64,000 bases of DNA, taken from the NCBI GenBank assembly GCA_947179485.1, contig OX359250.1:19140539-19204538 (forward strand), read 5' to 3'. Both the position numbers and the translations under genes were made by a program. The stretch's first letter is position 1, and each line of letters opens with the position of its first letter. The DNA is from Allacma fusca. Taxonomy: Eukaryota > Arthropoda > Collembola > Symphypleona > Sminthuridae. This document shows, in pieces, positions 1 through 14,383 of the stretch. A model generated the notes under the pieces. That model made no database searches, was not told the DNA's origin, and saw only the letters and a list, made by a program, of their open reading frames with translations.

Positions 1-2650
1 AAAGCCCAGCAAGGAGAGGACTTGTATAGTTTTGTGGGGCTGGAAGTTTTGATTAGCTATGAGCAAGGCTCAATCAGAGATAAATTATTATAGTCAACTA
101 ATTTGAGATCGCCCTCGAGAGAATTGATGTTTCACACAGTTGTAGATTCTAGTTAAGCATGATGACTGACGATGATGCGTGGGACGGGTCGAGTTGTATT
201 CTATTTCGTTCTGATTCGGGCTGGGTTCTGCTTTTAAATGGTTTCTAATGTTTCAACCGCACCCAAAGCCATAGCTTATACAGATGTATATGTGTACTTA
301 TATAACAACAGGCCAGGCACAGAAGAAGATTTGGGTCAGGTCACCTTCCCTAGGGTACTTGCATTATCTCCTAATGAAATTCAATCAACTATAAAAGGCT
401 CTCAGATGGGAAACACAGGCACATGAGTACATACATACGCGCACCTTTGACTATACATAGTTTCTCACAGAATTTCATTCAACTCTATATAACCTTCTTG
501 CAGTTGCTCTCCTTGTAGCTCTGGCAGTGCTGGATGACTGCAGAACGGGAATTAGATTTTGGGCTTACTTGTGTATCTATAGTACCTCTGAGTACAGATA
601 CATATGGGGATATAGTCTCACAAAAAGAGAAAAAAAACTATTGAAAGTAACAACAATAATATGAGCCTGTGATAAATTTTAAGTGTATATGTATCTACAT
701 ATGACTTTACATATAAGTATGACTCTAATTCAGTTACAGGGTTGAGCACTGGAAACAGAGCTGGAACCTGGAACCTGTTAGTATGCAAGTTAGAGAGTCT
801 CCTCGACCGTTTGTTTCTGGAAGGTTACAATGTAAGTTCATGGAGTAATCGAAAGGTTTTAACACTTTCGATTAGCGGTGTGAGTTTTCGACTTGACACG
901 TCCAAAAAATATTTCTCTAAGGTCTTGTTTGATCCTGCTCTCGGACCTCTCGTCCCTTTTGGTACATTTTAATGGGAGCCTCATTTGTGATTCTTAGCAC
1001 ACACACGCATGATTCGAATCGAAATATAGGTAACTACCATCGTTATAAGTACATTGCAGCTGCTATTACTCCCTCCTTGCTGACAAGGACTATGTTCAAA
1101 TTAACTGATTGTTGATACCAAGGAAGAAAACTCAACTTCTCTTACCAGTTTCCGACTTGATCTACCTTACTGTTAGCTGTAAAATATGACGATAGGGATC
1201 GATCTCCGTCAACATTACATGCAGGCAGAGGGTATCTTGATCCCGAGGAAAATTTTATTAACGGAAAGTATCTCCAGTTACCTTTTCTATTTACTAGGGA
1301 ACTTTCCCGCACATTGTATTCCTTATTTTGACTCCATGACCCCACATAATTTAATTTTCTCCTGTAACCCTCTCGTATTTATGCAATATCCTCAGCTTCT
1401 CCTATATTTCCGCTAATTGATAAAACTGGAAGAGATTTTATTTTATTTCCTTCCATAAATTCCATTACACTCTTTCAGCGCCGTGATATACAGTATTTAC
1501 ACGTCTTGGAAATTATCCGTAATTTCATCGGAAATAGCGTACACTCCTTTCGCCTTCCAATTTGTAGAAAAACTACTATTAGAAGCGTAACTACTACATG
1601 TGTGAGATTTTTCTACATTTTTTTTTTGTTGGAGTATGTTTACTACAAAAGTTTTTGTCCTGCTTTTACAGGTAGCTTTGTGTTATTTACTCTTTAACAT
1701 CCAGTTTTTATGTTGAGGATGTCAGCGACGCAGCTCTCCCTTGGGTAAATCCTGAGAGAGAAATTAGGGCACCGACTTGGCATATATAGCATGAAAATGA
1801 GGAGCGTATGAAAACTTGAAAGGAAGAACGGGTAACGTTAGTGCTGAGAGGCTGGAAGGAGTGAGGCAACGTGGGTTAGCAAAATCCTGTTGGAATTATT
1901 ATTATTGGGTGGTGGAATTTCAGGCGTACATACGTGGAGAGGCTGTAATTTTTGACGCGGTTTACGATGTAGAAATTATTACTTGTATAAATTACAAGAT
2001 AATAATTCACTATCTAATTATAGAGTAAATGCAAAGTTCCATTGCGGTTCTAATGAAGGAATTCGGGCTCTGAATGAGGGAAGAAGGATTTTTTTTAAAA
2101 AGGAAGTCCTAAATTTTTTCTGAGGTGAAGTCCCACTCACCGATTGTTTTTAAAGGAAACCTTGGCATGAATTAAAGGGAAGAATGTGTGACGTACTGAC
2201 TGGTTTTTTTGTCCGTGTTGGAGCTCTGGTGCGGAGTAAATGGTGAAGGGATTTCATGTTTATGGTGTAGTACATGAGTGAAGGTTCTCTTGTATCCCTA
2301 ATCTTGAACCTATCTATCTGATTTTAGCTTACCGACCAGTCACAGAGTACATAATCTGTGTTTCATTAAGGATTCTGGAAGGGTCCAGCCCTTGGTAAAA
2401 ATTCAAGGAAAGTTTTTCTCGTCTCGTTCATACGAGTCAGGAAGGAGGTCCACGTACATTCATCACTTACCCAACATGGACAAAGTCTCCAGTTTCACTG
2501 GAAACGCTCATGTATCCTCTTCTCCTTTTTAGGGTTCAATAGTTTTCATTCTAATTTCTATGCTGACTGCGTGTACTTACCACCATCGTCCGCTCGCGTC
2601 CAACTTACACTCAAATACATACTCTTTTATTTCTTAGGTTGGAAGGAAAC

Positions 2651-2655
<5 letters not shown>

Positions 2656-2704
<49 letters not shown>
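2656..2704. repeat. (CT)n microsatellite
   Basis: About 24 uninterrupted CT units. Confidence 0.97.
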
Positions 2705-2706
<2 letters not shown>

Positions 2707-5700
2707 GAGAGGAAACCATACGACCACTGGTCCTAGCCCGGCTTGAAACAAATTCTTGGTGCACACTCCGTGACATTCAATTATACTCTGAACGCTGTAG
2801 TGACTTGGGAGGAATACTGTACAAGACAAGTTAAACTTGACCTACACCACAGTAAATAGACGCAGAGCTACTCTGCTCTCCCATAAAGGCACATACTCGT
2901 CCCGAAGATACCTTAACCTTCCATAAGAACTAAAACATTTTCTTCCTCAAATGACTCTCCAGTCAAATCTAATAATACGTAAGTATATATGAAAAGTGAA
3001 ACGCACCGCCTGTTTTCTTTCAAACTTTTTTCTTTTTTCAAGAAAGAAAACATAACAGAACTTCTTTTTACACGTCAAATTACAGCCACCATGTGTGCTT
3101 GTATGTACATATGTATGTAACTCTATCGGAACCTCGCAGATTCCAGCAAAGTTAAATATTTCTATAGTTAACCACTTACATTTTTTCCTCATTCTTGGAA
3201 CTTCTAAATCTCAAGTGGATAGACTCATTCTGAAGAGCCGGAGGCTGTAGTGCTCTTCAGTTTCTGGCTAACAATAGGAATTCCCTAGTGCTCGCATCAT
3301 TAAAGCACATGCCCATAAATGGTTATCAGTTTCTAAGTAAAACTTGCTATAGATAGCTTCAGCACACTCGGAATAGCCGTCTCATCCTTGCAATTAAAAT
3401 CCTTAGCCTGGGAGTCCTTAACCTGGATTTCCTTCTTGGATTCAGCAGTCAATGGATGAGTGGTGGAAAAAAAAATCTGAACGAGTCTTAAGCATGGAAG
3501 TCTTACTCTGCAGGATAGAAATTGTAAAACCGAAAATGTTATTCCTACTGGATTTGCATTTGACTACTAGCTGATAGGATAGGGGTATATATACACGTGG
3601 GTTACAAGCAAGGCTGCTTCCTTCATCTCCTTTATTACATCATATGAGTTTCGCAATCTCAAATACCCTGGCCTTTTTTTTACCGTTACATTCGCGTTGG
3701 ATATATATATATGTATGACAAGGAGCGAGACATGGAACATGGGTAGCCTAATATGTAGGTATTTACATATGTACGTGCTGGTTATTGAAAGACAGGGTTT
3801 GTGTGATACTCACGTATGTACATATGTATTACATGCTGGATTAGTTCGTTCCATACATATGTAAACATGTCATCGTATACATGACAGATACAGGCGTAAG
3901 ATATTTACTATGGTCATAAGACGGGCGAACAAGCCATTTGAGTTTTTAGTCTTTCTCCGGCTGTTTTGTCATCTTTCGAGTTTTTCAGTATAATAGGTAA
4001 AGTATACGGAGTAATTTGTGGCTGGTTGATCCAAAAAGCTCTCTCTCTCACTCTCGGGCTTGCTCGTATAGATTTTCCTTTCTTACCCGACTAGCACTAG
4101 AACTACCACTGCTTGGTTTATTACAAAATAGGATGAATGAGTTCCGTTTTTTCACAATTTTCTCATCGTTTCACAGGTCTAATGTAAAGCGCAGTGACGG
4201 TGCTGGTTCTGCTGTCCAAATGTGAATTATTATGGTTAGCTGTAAGTTGAGATTACGGGCAACGAGTTACAGTCACGGGTGGCATGTTTTCCTATGTTTA
4301 TGTCGTGGTAGTTAGTTGCATGGTCGTATGTGAAAAGAATAAATAGAGATGTGCCTTTTCCCCTGGTGTACATGTGTAGATACTAAGCATGTGTGTAGGG
4401 TGTACTTAAGCCTCCTTTTTAAAGGGTGTAGAACATTAGGGCCCTATGGAAATGCTTAATACAGGAACATTTTACTTTTCAATCGTTAAGGGTCCTTCGG
4501 CCTTGGATGCCTGGTTGAAATTCAGGCTTGGCATTTATTTTGTCTTATGGCAGGTTATACGCCGTTTTCAACTTTCTCAATCCATTGCATTTGGTAATGC
4601 GTGGTTAAGGTTTTTGGGACATTTTAATTTCCTTCTAGATTTATCTGCACCATGTGGCTGGACTGCCTCTAATAGCTCTGAAATTCCCCTTCCAAATTTA
4701 AATTAAAACTAATTTTTTCTCTTCTGCTCGGCGTCGTGGTCACCGTTCATCCTTTTTTTTCTCCTTGCTTTTTCTCATCAATTTCCACCATTTCTTATTT
4801 GAGCTGACCTTATCTGTCGCTTTTGCTGACAGCTTTGCATTTCAGACCACATTCTGCTCTCGAAGTTGGGCAGATATGTACTTTTGAGGAATTCGTCAAT
4901 TATCGTATCAGTTCCTTGGGTTTGGGCTTTGATTCATTTTACATTTGTTCGTCAACTGCTCCTCTACATTTTCATGTTGGATTTCTACACTCAATTCTTC
5001 ATAAGCATAGCGTAGCATGTCAGCTCTGAAGCGTTTGTAAATCTTGCCTCAACAGCAGATTCGTACTGCAGAGCGTGAGATATTATCCATTGATACTTAA
5101 ATATGTACATACTGATGTATGCACATACACAATTTAAGCCTCCATCATACGCTTGATAGCTGTAGCTGAAGATATTTGGATTTTTGTTTTCACAACTGAC
5201 TGTCCTGATTGTGTGCCACTTCTTGCATACGTAATCAGCTAGAAATTTAGTGGAATCGCAGAGGCCAAACTTTGAGCCTGAGCGTTTTAAACTGCAGCCA
5301 AAGTTAAGTTTTTGATTAGTTGATTGAAGTAAAATGACAAAACTTTTCAAAGAAAATAAATTGGGATTTTCACATGTTATTGATTATTTATGGAATAATC
5401 TCAAAAATAGTGGCTTCGAATTCCTTGAACTACTTTTGTTTTGCAAGGAGTAAACAAAAAAAAAATGAGCGATTCAAGTTTTCGATCTCGTCTAGTCTCA
5501 TTCCTGTTGAGCGTGTACTGACTCTTACACGCACAATCACATTCACTGACGAGAGGAATATTGTTAGTATGCATGAGTGTACTTGCACGTTGCATAAAAG
5601 ATGTAATATCCTCCTGAAAGGTATTCGCAAACAGAGCAAGTAACAAAAGCATGTACAAGCGAGAAACCATGAGGCAATTAGTCACCACAAAATCTCGTCA

Positions 5701-6824
5701 TAAACGTCACATAATTTCCCTTACAACTATCACAGCATAAATACAAAATTGCAATAGTTATATTTTTCGAATTAACTGAAGCAGTTTAGAGGGATTTTAA
5801 TTGTGCTTATTGTATGTGGAGCTTACATTTTTAAAGGATTTAACCTTGCAATCTGTGCAACCAACACCGTGGGCATCACAGGCTCACAGGCCCACAATAA
5901 AAAAAAACGTGAGGGGTATATACGCGAACGCGGCATTGGTAATAACAAATGACAACTAATTCTCAAAACATAATTAGCTGTGGAAAGACCAGATAAAATG
6001 CCTAATTAAAATAGTACAAAGCACAATTTCTCTGTAGACAAATGTTTCCCTCAGGATATGATGTACTGAAACTGAAAGTGACCCATGGCTTCTCACTTGG
6101 TCATAACTTCAATTCTTTTTAAGGTTCGAGTAAAAATGTTGCTGTAGGTATATATTTGGGCTGTAAAAGCAACTATACTCTCCGTGAGACTCTGTACATA
6201 TAGATACATACTTACATACATAGAACAACAGGGTTATGAAAAAGACCATGTGAGCTGAAGCCAGCCGGAGTTGGAGGAACCATCACTCTAAGTCATTATT
6301 CTAGAAGCTCATTTGAGAAAGCTTTAATAATTCTAAAACGTCATTGTAAAAAGGACGTAGTAAAATATAAAAGTGAATGAATCGTGGGTTTGGACAGGGA
6401 ATTGAACAGTAATTTTAAAACGGAATAATTTATACCTGGAAATGAAATAGTTTCTCTCATAAAGTAGGAGTGCAAATAAAAGCCAGAGATAAAGGGCAAA
6501 AAGCATGATGAGCTTAATAAAATATGGGGAAATGGAAATAAATTTGTTTGTTGGAAAAGTGTAGACTAATTTAAATGAAGGAAACAGACAGGGAAGCTGA
6601 GCATTGTTCAAATTCAAAATGAATTAGTATCTCCATTGCGTTTATCATCATCATGGACAGGGATGATAATAAAATAGAATTGTATTCTATGCAGTTTAAT
6701 TGCCACATGTGAACTTGTAGTAATAAGAGTTCCTTGACAATGAAATTTTTCCACGAGAGATGATGATTTTCGAGACTGGTTGACGGTGCATTCAATGCAA
6801 GGAGATTATATATGGGCAACATGC

Positions 6825-6865
<41 letters not shown>

Positions 6866-6870
6866 CTCTC
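6825..6870. repeat. (CT)n microsatellite, one TT interruption
   Basis: A CT array broken by a TT at 6840-6842 and ending CTCCTCTC. It creates the RERERE stretch in a minus-strand frame that is not a gene. Confidence 0.95.
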
Positions 6871-7116
6871 ATGATGATGACTACGTTGGATAACTGAAAA
6901 ACCAAGGGCCTTGAATACGATTGAGAGATTCAATCTAATTTGGTGGTGGTGGTAAATACAATGTGTCAATCTATCGCTCGCTGGTTCGTTGGATGACTTC
7001 GAAGTTCGGTGAGAGCATAAAAGCTCTTTCGGGAAAATAAAAATAAATAAAATGATACGTATGCATACACACACTCCACAGGCAGTGTGGAGCTAAACTG
7101 AAGAATATAATGTCAG

Positions 7117-7166
7117 AGCTCTCTCCCTCTCGCACTCCGTCTCTCTCTCTCTCTCTCTCTCACTCA
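7117..7166. repeat. Imperfect then pure (CT)n tract
   Basis: A CT-rich lead-in is followed by about 11 pure CT units (7141-7162). It lies 250 bases from the previous CT array, so the two tracts may have arisen in one slippage-prone region. Confidence 0.93.
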
Positions 7167-7986
7167 CAGACGCATTATTATTATTATCAACGCTTTGATG
7201 GCAAAAGGATCGAGGGTCGGCGGCTGCTACTTCGGCACACCATCCTCCATCAAAAGGGGATCAATTCTTTCTCCAGTGAGCAGATGCATTTTTATTTTTA
7301 CTACATATTACATATAATAACATTACATCTTATATGGTTCCACGGCCCTCCGCACATAAAAATTCTCACATGCTCATCCTCATTGTAAAAAGTCATATTG
7401 TTTAAAAAACACGGAGTCCTCCGTTCTCCTCTCCTGCCATTATATTGCCACTACTCCATGTGCAACTACCATTTCAGTCTGACAAGTAACACAGAGCGGA
7501 CAAACTGCGTAGGTACATTGGAACACATTGGAACTGAAATTTTTTCCAAGGATGGAAAACCTCCAGCCTTTTTCGGTAAGGCTGATGACGAGCATTTGCG
7601 GGACTTTGAAGGAGAGAACTCATAACATAACAGACGTATGTATGTATGTACGTCGGTCTTGCAGAATGCCGGGGAGGTATGAAGTACGTATAAAATCTGT
7701 TGTAGACGGAATAAAAATTGTAGGAAGATGGTTCTAACTAACGATAAGTGCACCACGATGCATTTACATGAGCTGGGTGAGATCCGACTAGATCTGCCTA
7801 TGTCCGTAGACAAGCGTTCCATGTAAATGTACTGCATATCGGTGTAAAATAAAAATAAGTAGCACTAAGTCGACGACTAGACATTATCTTACGGGAAAGA
7901 TGCATAAATACATTGATGTTGTAATAATGTGAGGAAGGGCAACGTGACTGTCTCAAGAATTCTCACCCACTTTATCTACAATTTTG

Positions 7987-8001
7987 TCTCTCTCTCTCTC
8001 C
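7987..8001. repeat. Short (CT)n tract
   Basis: About seven CT units. Confidence 0.9.
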
Positions 8002-8760
8002 CTTTCCAAGTATTTACAGCTACAGGGAAACAAGCCATTTGCTCTCTCAAGTCTCTGGTAAGAAAGCCGTTTGGGGCAATCGGACTCACACATCAGGGAA
8101 AATGACTCATTCAATGTATGCATTGAGGATTCACACATTTCAAATCTTAATACCTCATTGGCTATAAAAAATGATCCGTACCAGTTCCAGTCACATCATT
8201 ATTCGTATTTCTTCTCAATCAACAACTTGGGCGGAGATACCGTGCTAATTAGTAAGGTTCTACTCCTTGTTTTCCCAACGTTTGAAATGTCCACCTTCTC
8301 ACCTAGCACTTCCTTATCTGCAATTATCTGGAAGGATTGAGACATCCGCATTTATGACGATAACTTCTGTTCCCTCGTGTGCAAACGTCTCAGCATTTCT
8401 CATAAACATTTCTCAAATAACGGTGTCATTCTCGAAGTTTTTCAGACGTACAAAAAAATACTACAGGATGAATGTTTGCTGTGATCCTGATGTCAACAGA
8501 GATACATCCCCTGGAAAAAATTCCATTGGTAGTAAATACAGAAAACAAGTTGAGCAAGTAAACATTCTACTGAAAGAGTTTTCTAGGCCGATTTGGAAAA
8601 TATGCTTTTGAGTGAGGATTTTGTAAAAAAAACTGAAGCCGTGTTTATCAATGTATTCACTGAGAAAAATACTTGGGTATTTCATTTCAAGACAATTTGT
8701 GAGGACAAAAAATGGTATTCTTTTCATTCCCTTTCCTATACTTATACAGTACTCAATGAT

Positions 8761-8846
8761 ACAATTAGATGCTAGGTACGGCCAAGGTTCCAAGTGTGGA
8801 TTTACAATTAGATCCTGGGTACAACCAAGGATTCAAGTTGGGATTC
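8761..8846. repeat. Degenerate 43-bp tandem duplication
   Basis: Two adjacent 43-base units (8761-8803 and 8804-8846) both start ACAATTAGAT and share CCAAGG, CAAGT and GGATT blocks. They match at 34 of 43 positions with no gap needed. This is an old two-copy tandem duplication. Confidence 0.85.
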
Positions 8847-9351
8847 TCAATACAAATATACACTCAACAATCTTGATTTTTACAACCTTTCCATTTCAAT
8901 ATCCCGAATATTCACGTATAAGTATCTATCTATACGTGAGATGTGTATGTGTTGTAATTAATTCAGGAAAAGTAGCTCACTTGGATCTTCTGAATGTCTA
9001 TAAAGGTAGAGGAAAAAATAGTGTATTGAATTCACTCATAGAATGTTGAGGACTGCTATAAACTTAAGAATTTTTAAGCTGTCAATGGATCAAGGGGGGA
9101 AAAAAGTTCCGCTTCTTGAAAGACCATTGAAAGTTATCAGTGTATGGACTATTAATAATTCTTCCCTTCTCTTATTCGTCATATACATGTCCAGAAAAAC
9201 TTACACACAAACTTTACATAATTCATTGGACGTGGTGGTACATGCGGATATAGCTTAAAATATTGAAATATATTTATAATATAATGTATTACTTGAGGTT
9301 GTGTATGTACACAGTCTCAGTTTTTAATCTGAGTGCTTTTTTTTGCCCTCC

Positions 9352-9369
9352 CTCTCTCTCTCTCTCTCT
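9352..9369. repeat. (CT)n microsatellite
   Basis: About nine CT units. Confidence 0.92.
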
Positions 9370-10929
9370 ACTTTCGCTGGATAACCAATTGTATGTTTTA
9401 TTTGATAACTGTAAACTCAGTTGATAACTCCTTGCTACATTGTTATTATGGACTGGAGAGATGTTCCTCTTCGTCTTGGACGAAAACCCTCTAACAATTA
9501 TTATTATATTGATAAGAGTATAAAAATATTTATCCCTTATTTACCTGTCTAGATTCTTACTGGATTGTTTGTTAGCATAGACTTGGATCATACAAAGTAT
9601 GGCTCCCACAAATCAAACACACATTTCAAACCCCTCACCTCATCAATACAATGAGGATTTTAAAAGTCAAGATTTTAATCAGGTTCATACTACGCACGTC
9701 GTGATTTCACTACTCCCTTATAATACTAACCCACTGTAGGCCTCAAACGTGGAGGAGAAGAATGGACCCGTAACACAATTCCAACTCTGTTAGTAACATC
9801 TCGGATTCACACATTTGATTAATCGGTAATACAATAATTGTGGATAATGTAACCTCGACTTTGGAGTATACTGTATAACTATCCAGAGGATATACTCCAG
9901 AAATTATTTATACATGTAGGTTCCCTTTTGTGAGTAGAGACGATGAGCTTCCTTTTAGAGCCCTCCATAGACTAAAACTGGCCATGATTAGTGGCAGATA
10001 AGAGTATCGGGATAATGATATTTAAATCCACCCGCAAGCACTGAGCATAAACTTGTAAATCCATTGATGCTCCATAGCTACATATGTACATACATACATG
10101 CATCCCAGTAAAAGGATAAGGGCAAAAGATAAATACATATAGGATGAAGGGATAAAAGTGAAACCGAAAATGAGATAGTTTTTGGCCTTTAAAAAAAGAA
10201 CTTTTAACAAGAGTTGATGAAACTTTTAAAAAATCCTTGTGAAGATTGGAGAGCGTCACAGAGTGATTTCTTCTGAGCTATTATAATGCACTCGTTAATA
10301 TCCTGAATCTTTTCCTTCGAGGTATTTCAATTCAAAAGGCAAATAAATAGAGGAGAATGCATTGTAAAGATTTTGTTTTTTTTTCTCTCCCTACCTTCCA
10401 TATACAAGAATAATATTCGTTCCATAGAGTCGTGACATAATTTTTTATTCCGCACAAAATACACAGCAGAATCAACAGCAGATCCAATTGTGAAGATACA
10501 ATTCTTCATGATGTGTGCTGCTCGCCATTACTAGCTTGATAAATGGTTGCGTATCTTAACTAGCTATACGAACCACTTTCCTTATAAGTTGTCCGCATAT
10601 TGTTCTTCATTTAAGGTCATATTATGGTTGCGGCGGGGTATGTACATACATACATCCTCCCATAGGAGATATACATATGTAGGGAGTAGAGACACACTAC
10701 TGGGCTATATATGCACATGTTTATCTTCCCCATATCTGTAATGAGAAGTAACCTCCAGACCAACAACAACACACTTGCTATACCTGCACAGACTTCTTGG
10801 GTAAGACTCATAAGTCATAACTCATAACATTGGACTCAAATTATGTCATATAGTGTGTACGGGCGGTAAAAGGTAAGAGGATTGTTCGTTTTATTATATG
10901 GGCTATACCCTTCCATGCATACACGTTCA

Positions 10930-10975
10930 ATGCTGCTGCTGCTGTTGCTATTGCTATTGCTATTGCTGTTGCTGT
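10930..10975. repeat. (TGC)n / (TTGCTA)n compound repeat
   Basis: TGC trinucleotides pass into TTGCTA and TTGCTG hexamers. On the minus strand it translates as alternating Ser-Asn then poly-Ser, which explains the protein-like look of that frame without a gene. Confidence 0.92.
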
Positions 10976-11737
10976 GAGGCGTGTATGCACTTTGGAGGAG
11001 CTTATGTCTTTTATTACTTATCTTGTGCTTACTTTTACAACCAGTGCTCCTTCCTTGACTATTTAAATTTATACATACAGAGTCCACACAGGACAGAGAT
11101 TCCCTGTGTGTGAATTGTCTTGGCATTAGATATAGACACTCACTCAAGCCTAATGAATATGCATACTTCCTCTTTATAAAGCTCCAGAGGAGCATCAGTC
11201 CCAGCTCTTCTCAGGCCTCGGCAGACCCCGTCATGTGTATACTTTCAACACTCTCCCATGCCTTGTACTTAAAGGCATGTGCATGTACTTGAATAAATGC
11301 ATTTAGTGTTTGATGAACAACTTGCTATAGCCCATGTGTACAAGTACAAGTATTTGATGTCATGCATGTATTTTTATTATACACGTGTATCCTTACCCTG
11401 GTTCTCTCTCCCCAAGTGCATAACAAGGAGCGAGCCCTGTAGTCAGCTAAGACTCTCAGCCTAAGAGAGGATAAGAGAGATAGATATAGCAAGGAGTTAC
11501 TTATAAGGATGAGGACTCTGGCTATGTAGCGCAAAGGAAAAGGATAGATTATGTGGAACTACAGTAATAAAAGAATAGTTAAATGTTAAATGTAGGTAAG
11601 TATGACTCGAGTATGCATTTTGCTGGGAATATGTCTATTACCCATATGAGCATTGGATTTTCGTTTGCGTTTTTCCCTTTTCCAGCCTGTGGCTTAGTCC
11701 TTGGCCTTGTAAATTCATGAATCCCTACAAAAGAGCG

Positions 11738-11762
11738 AGAGAGAGAGAGAGAGAGAGAGAGA
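11738..11762. repeat. (GA)n microsatellite
   Basis: About twelve GA units. Confidence 0.95.
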
Positions 11763-12396
11763 AGAGTGAGACAGCAGACAATTCCACATCCTCAGGTTTT
11801 TGAGCCTTCTTCAGTGAGTGAGTGAAACTCACCGCCGCACCAGATGATGAGACGAGTTCAAGGTGTTTATTGATTATCACCATCGCTACACTACCTTTTT
11901 ATTATTATCCTGCATGCCCAGACATAGATACGTTATGTAAAGTTTACCCTAGTCTACTGTATGGCTGAAGTTGTTAATTCTTCTCGACCAAGGAAAGATA
12001 TCCCACATATGAAGAACATTTATAGCCAGTACAGCTCACCTCGTTCAAATTATAGCAATAAGTAAACTTATCCAAATCAAGTTCAGTCGACACAATCTGA
12101 ATTAGCCTGCTCTTCTATAAAAGCCCCAGCAGCAGGAGTAGCAACGCAGACAGACCCTTGTAATGACTCAAAGGCTGGTTCATGTGAAAGTAGTGGGTGT
12201 AGAGAGTCATTACACAATAATATCATTCTTTGACTACCCATAGTTTTATTTTTATTACTCCTTCATCTGTGATGAAGCTTTTCTTATGGTCATGCATTGC
12301 CTGAGAGACATAGGTCTTGGGACAGAAATCCATGGAAATTGCTAGCACACCAAACTATACTCCTTGGATTGTGGAGCTTCACGTTGGCAGTGCATT

Positions 12397-12416
12397 TCCA
12401 TGTACCTGTACATGGA
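12397..12416. repeat. 20-bp perfect palindrome
   Basis: The arms TCCATGTAC and GTACATGGA are exact reverse complements separated by CT. This could be a dimeric transcription-factor site or chance; no neighbouring gene supports either reading. Confidence 0.8.
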
Positions 12417-14363
12417 CAATTACATACACATAGGGGAATGCAATGGCAGTGGAAGGAGTTGGCATTTAAAAACTTGCATTTGTATCTATCTCGCCAAGAT
12501 TTCTTAAGTTTTCATGTAATAATAAACACAATAGACTTCCATGACTTCTTCATAATTTAATGTGTTGCCTGACGTCCACGTACTCTCAAAGTCACATCAC
12601 ATGGATTTTTTTAATTTTAAAGGTACTACCTGGAACGTAACTTAATGCTTTGGAGAAAAAGTACCATATCATCACGTGGTGTGCATGCTTGCCATAACTG
12701 AAGGCATATCGGCCCAGTGTACTGATGCTCTTTGAGATGGTCGAGAGTCAGAGCCAAATATCCTCCACTTGAACCATAGAGACGAGAAGCCAAATAATTC
12801 TTAAGCAGAGAGCACCTATAGCATTATGTACCAAGGTTTTTTAGTTCATAACTGGGAATTTTCCGTTTTTTTCCCTCACTTCCTCTCCGTAAATAATATA
12901 GGAAAAAAACTTGATATATTTACACTATAGCTGGATAAGTTATGGCTAATTTAACATTTTCCTCGAATATTTCTGTGAAGACCGCAGATTCAACCTATAC
13001 ATAATCTTATAACAAGGACTATCAGCTTCCCACATCCATCACCCTTAAAGGAACATGCTAGAAGGTTTTATTTACCTCACGTCAATACTCTAATGTATGC
13101 AGCATTCTCAAGTCGAGTGTTTGTAAATATGTATAATTACTTAGACTCCACAATCCTCCTAAGAATATTTTTCATGCAGAAATCATAATTCCCTTTTATG
13201 CTCCTCCATATATCTATCTATCTATAACAGAGTTACTCATAAGTGAGGAGACGCATGGTGTCCTATGGGCCCTCTCCCACATTGACAACTATCACTACCA
13301 GAGATATTCCCGCAGAGTGTAACCAAACAGAGACATTCCCGCTATAAGAAAACTCACACACACACAGACACAAACACACTCATGAGTTAAACTGTCCAAT
13401 GTCCTTCAAAGAGAAGAAACCTCTTCCTATATCTTCGAGAGAGATGATTGAGCTAGTCATTACTTTCATGCCTTCAACTACAAATATTAAATTACTAGGC
13501 TGTGTAGTATTTTGTAACTAGAATTTTTGAGATAGCACTTAAGTCGTCAACAATCAAAAGGAAATTGTAAAATTTTTGTTGTTCATATTCAGACGCTTTT
13601 GTAAGAACAATTAATTGGACAAGTTTGGACGAGTAAAAATCCCGAGTGTAGCTCAACGAGAGCAATACTAGTGTGGTGGGGACGGAACCACAAGGAATGG
13701 AAGTTATTCAATAATTTCCCACGGAGCACTCAACATTACCTGTACGTATTCATCCGAAAAATAATGTAATTAGAGAGGGAACTAAAATTCCAACGAAGAT
13801 GAAAAACTTGGAAAATTACTGCATTGAGTATTAAAATTAATTGTTGCTTTTTCCTGTCTTATCCCATAATCTCTTTTATTTAGTGGTATTTCATTTTTCC
13901 ATCAAAGGAAGTGACCTTTGCTTGCATGAGCGTGAATTGATTTGGTATTCAAAATCCCAGGGTCATCAAGTATGTATTCGTGTGTAATTAAATGCAGTGG
14001 AGCTGGTCAGTGGAAAGAGGAGCCATATGGTCAGTGTGTGATACACTCCAAACAATTCCTCTTTGATCACCTCCTTTGGAACTTCCGGATACAATGTTAT
14101 TCGTGTTGCGACTATATAGTCAGAGGTGTGATTTGCAGCTTAGCCATTGGCTTTAAATAAACTAGGAACTTTGCCTCTTCCAAAACCACTTCCAGATTGT
14201 CAAAAACAAGTTTTGTTTTTTAGCCTCATCCAGACAATATTAACATATTGCATGAGCATCATATTTAGCTAATACAACAATCGTGTTTTCAATCATTACT
14301 CATGCTGCAGTCTTAAAGCAATGCCCATTACTTAATTATTGCAACGTTCCTTCATTTCCACGC

Positions 14364-14383
14364 AGAGAGAGAGAGAGAGAGAG
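14364..14383. repeat. (AG)n microsatellite
   Basis: About ten AG units. Confidence 0.95.

Larger units (their letters stand above)
1..10929. other. Intergenic: no supportable gene
   Basis: Apart from the listed CT tracts and the 43-bp duplication, this stretch holds only short frames (under about 125 codons without repeats) that show no domain and no consistent codon pattern. I see no RNA gene. The hairpin-like GTGGGC/GCCCAC at 5869-5895 has six-base arms and is probably chance. Confidence 0.6.

Noticed and set aside
3785-3808. Sequence resembling the miR-71 start (TGAAAGACA)
   Set aside because: The match breaks down after the first bases, and no matching opposite arm is seen nearby to form a precursor hairpin.
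5869-5895. GTGGGC/GCCCAC hairpin followed by an A-run
   Set aside because: The six-base stem is too short to be meaningful, and a bacterial-type terminator reading is irrelevant in this nuclear DNA.
6571-7074. 167-codon minus-strand frame
   Set aside because: It is kept open by the (CT)n array (RERERE). The remainder has no protein pattern.
7080-7096. GGCAGTGTGG resembling miR-34
   Set aside because: Only the seed-like part agrees; the rest of the mature sequence and a hairpin are missing.
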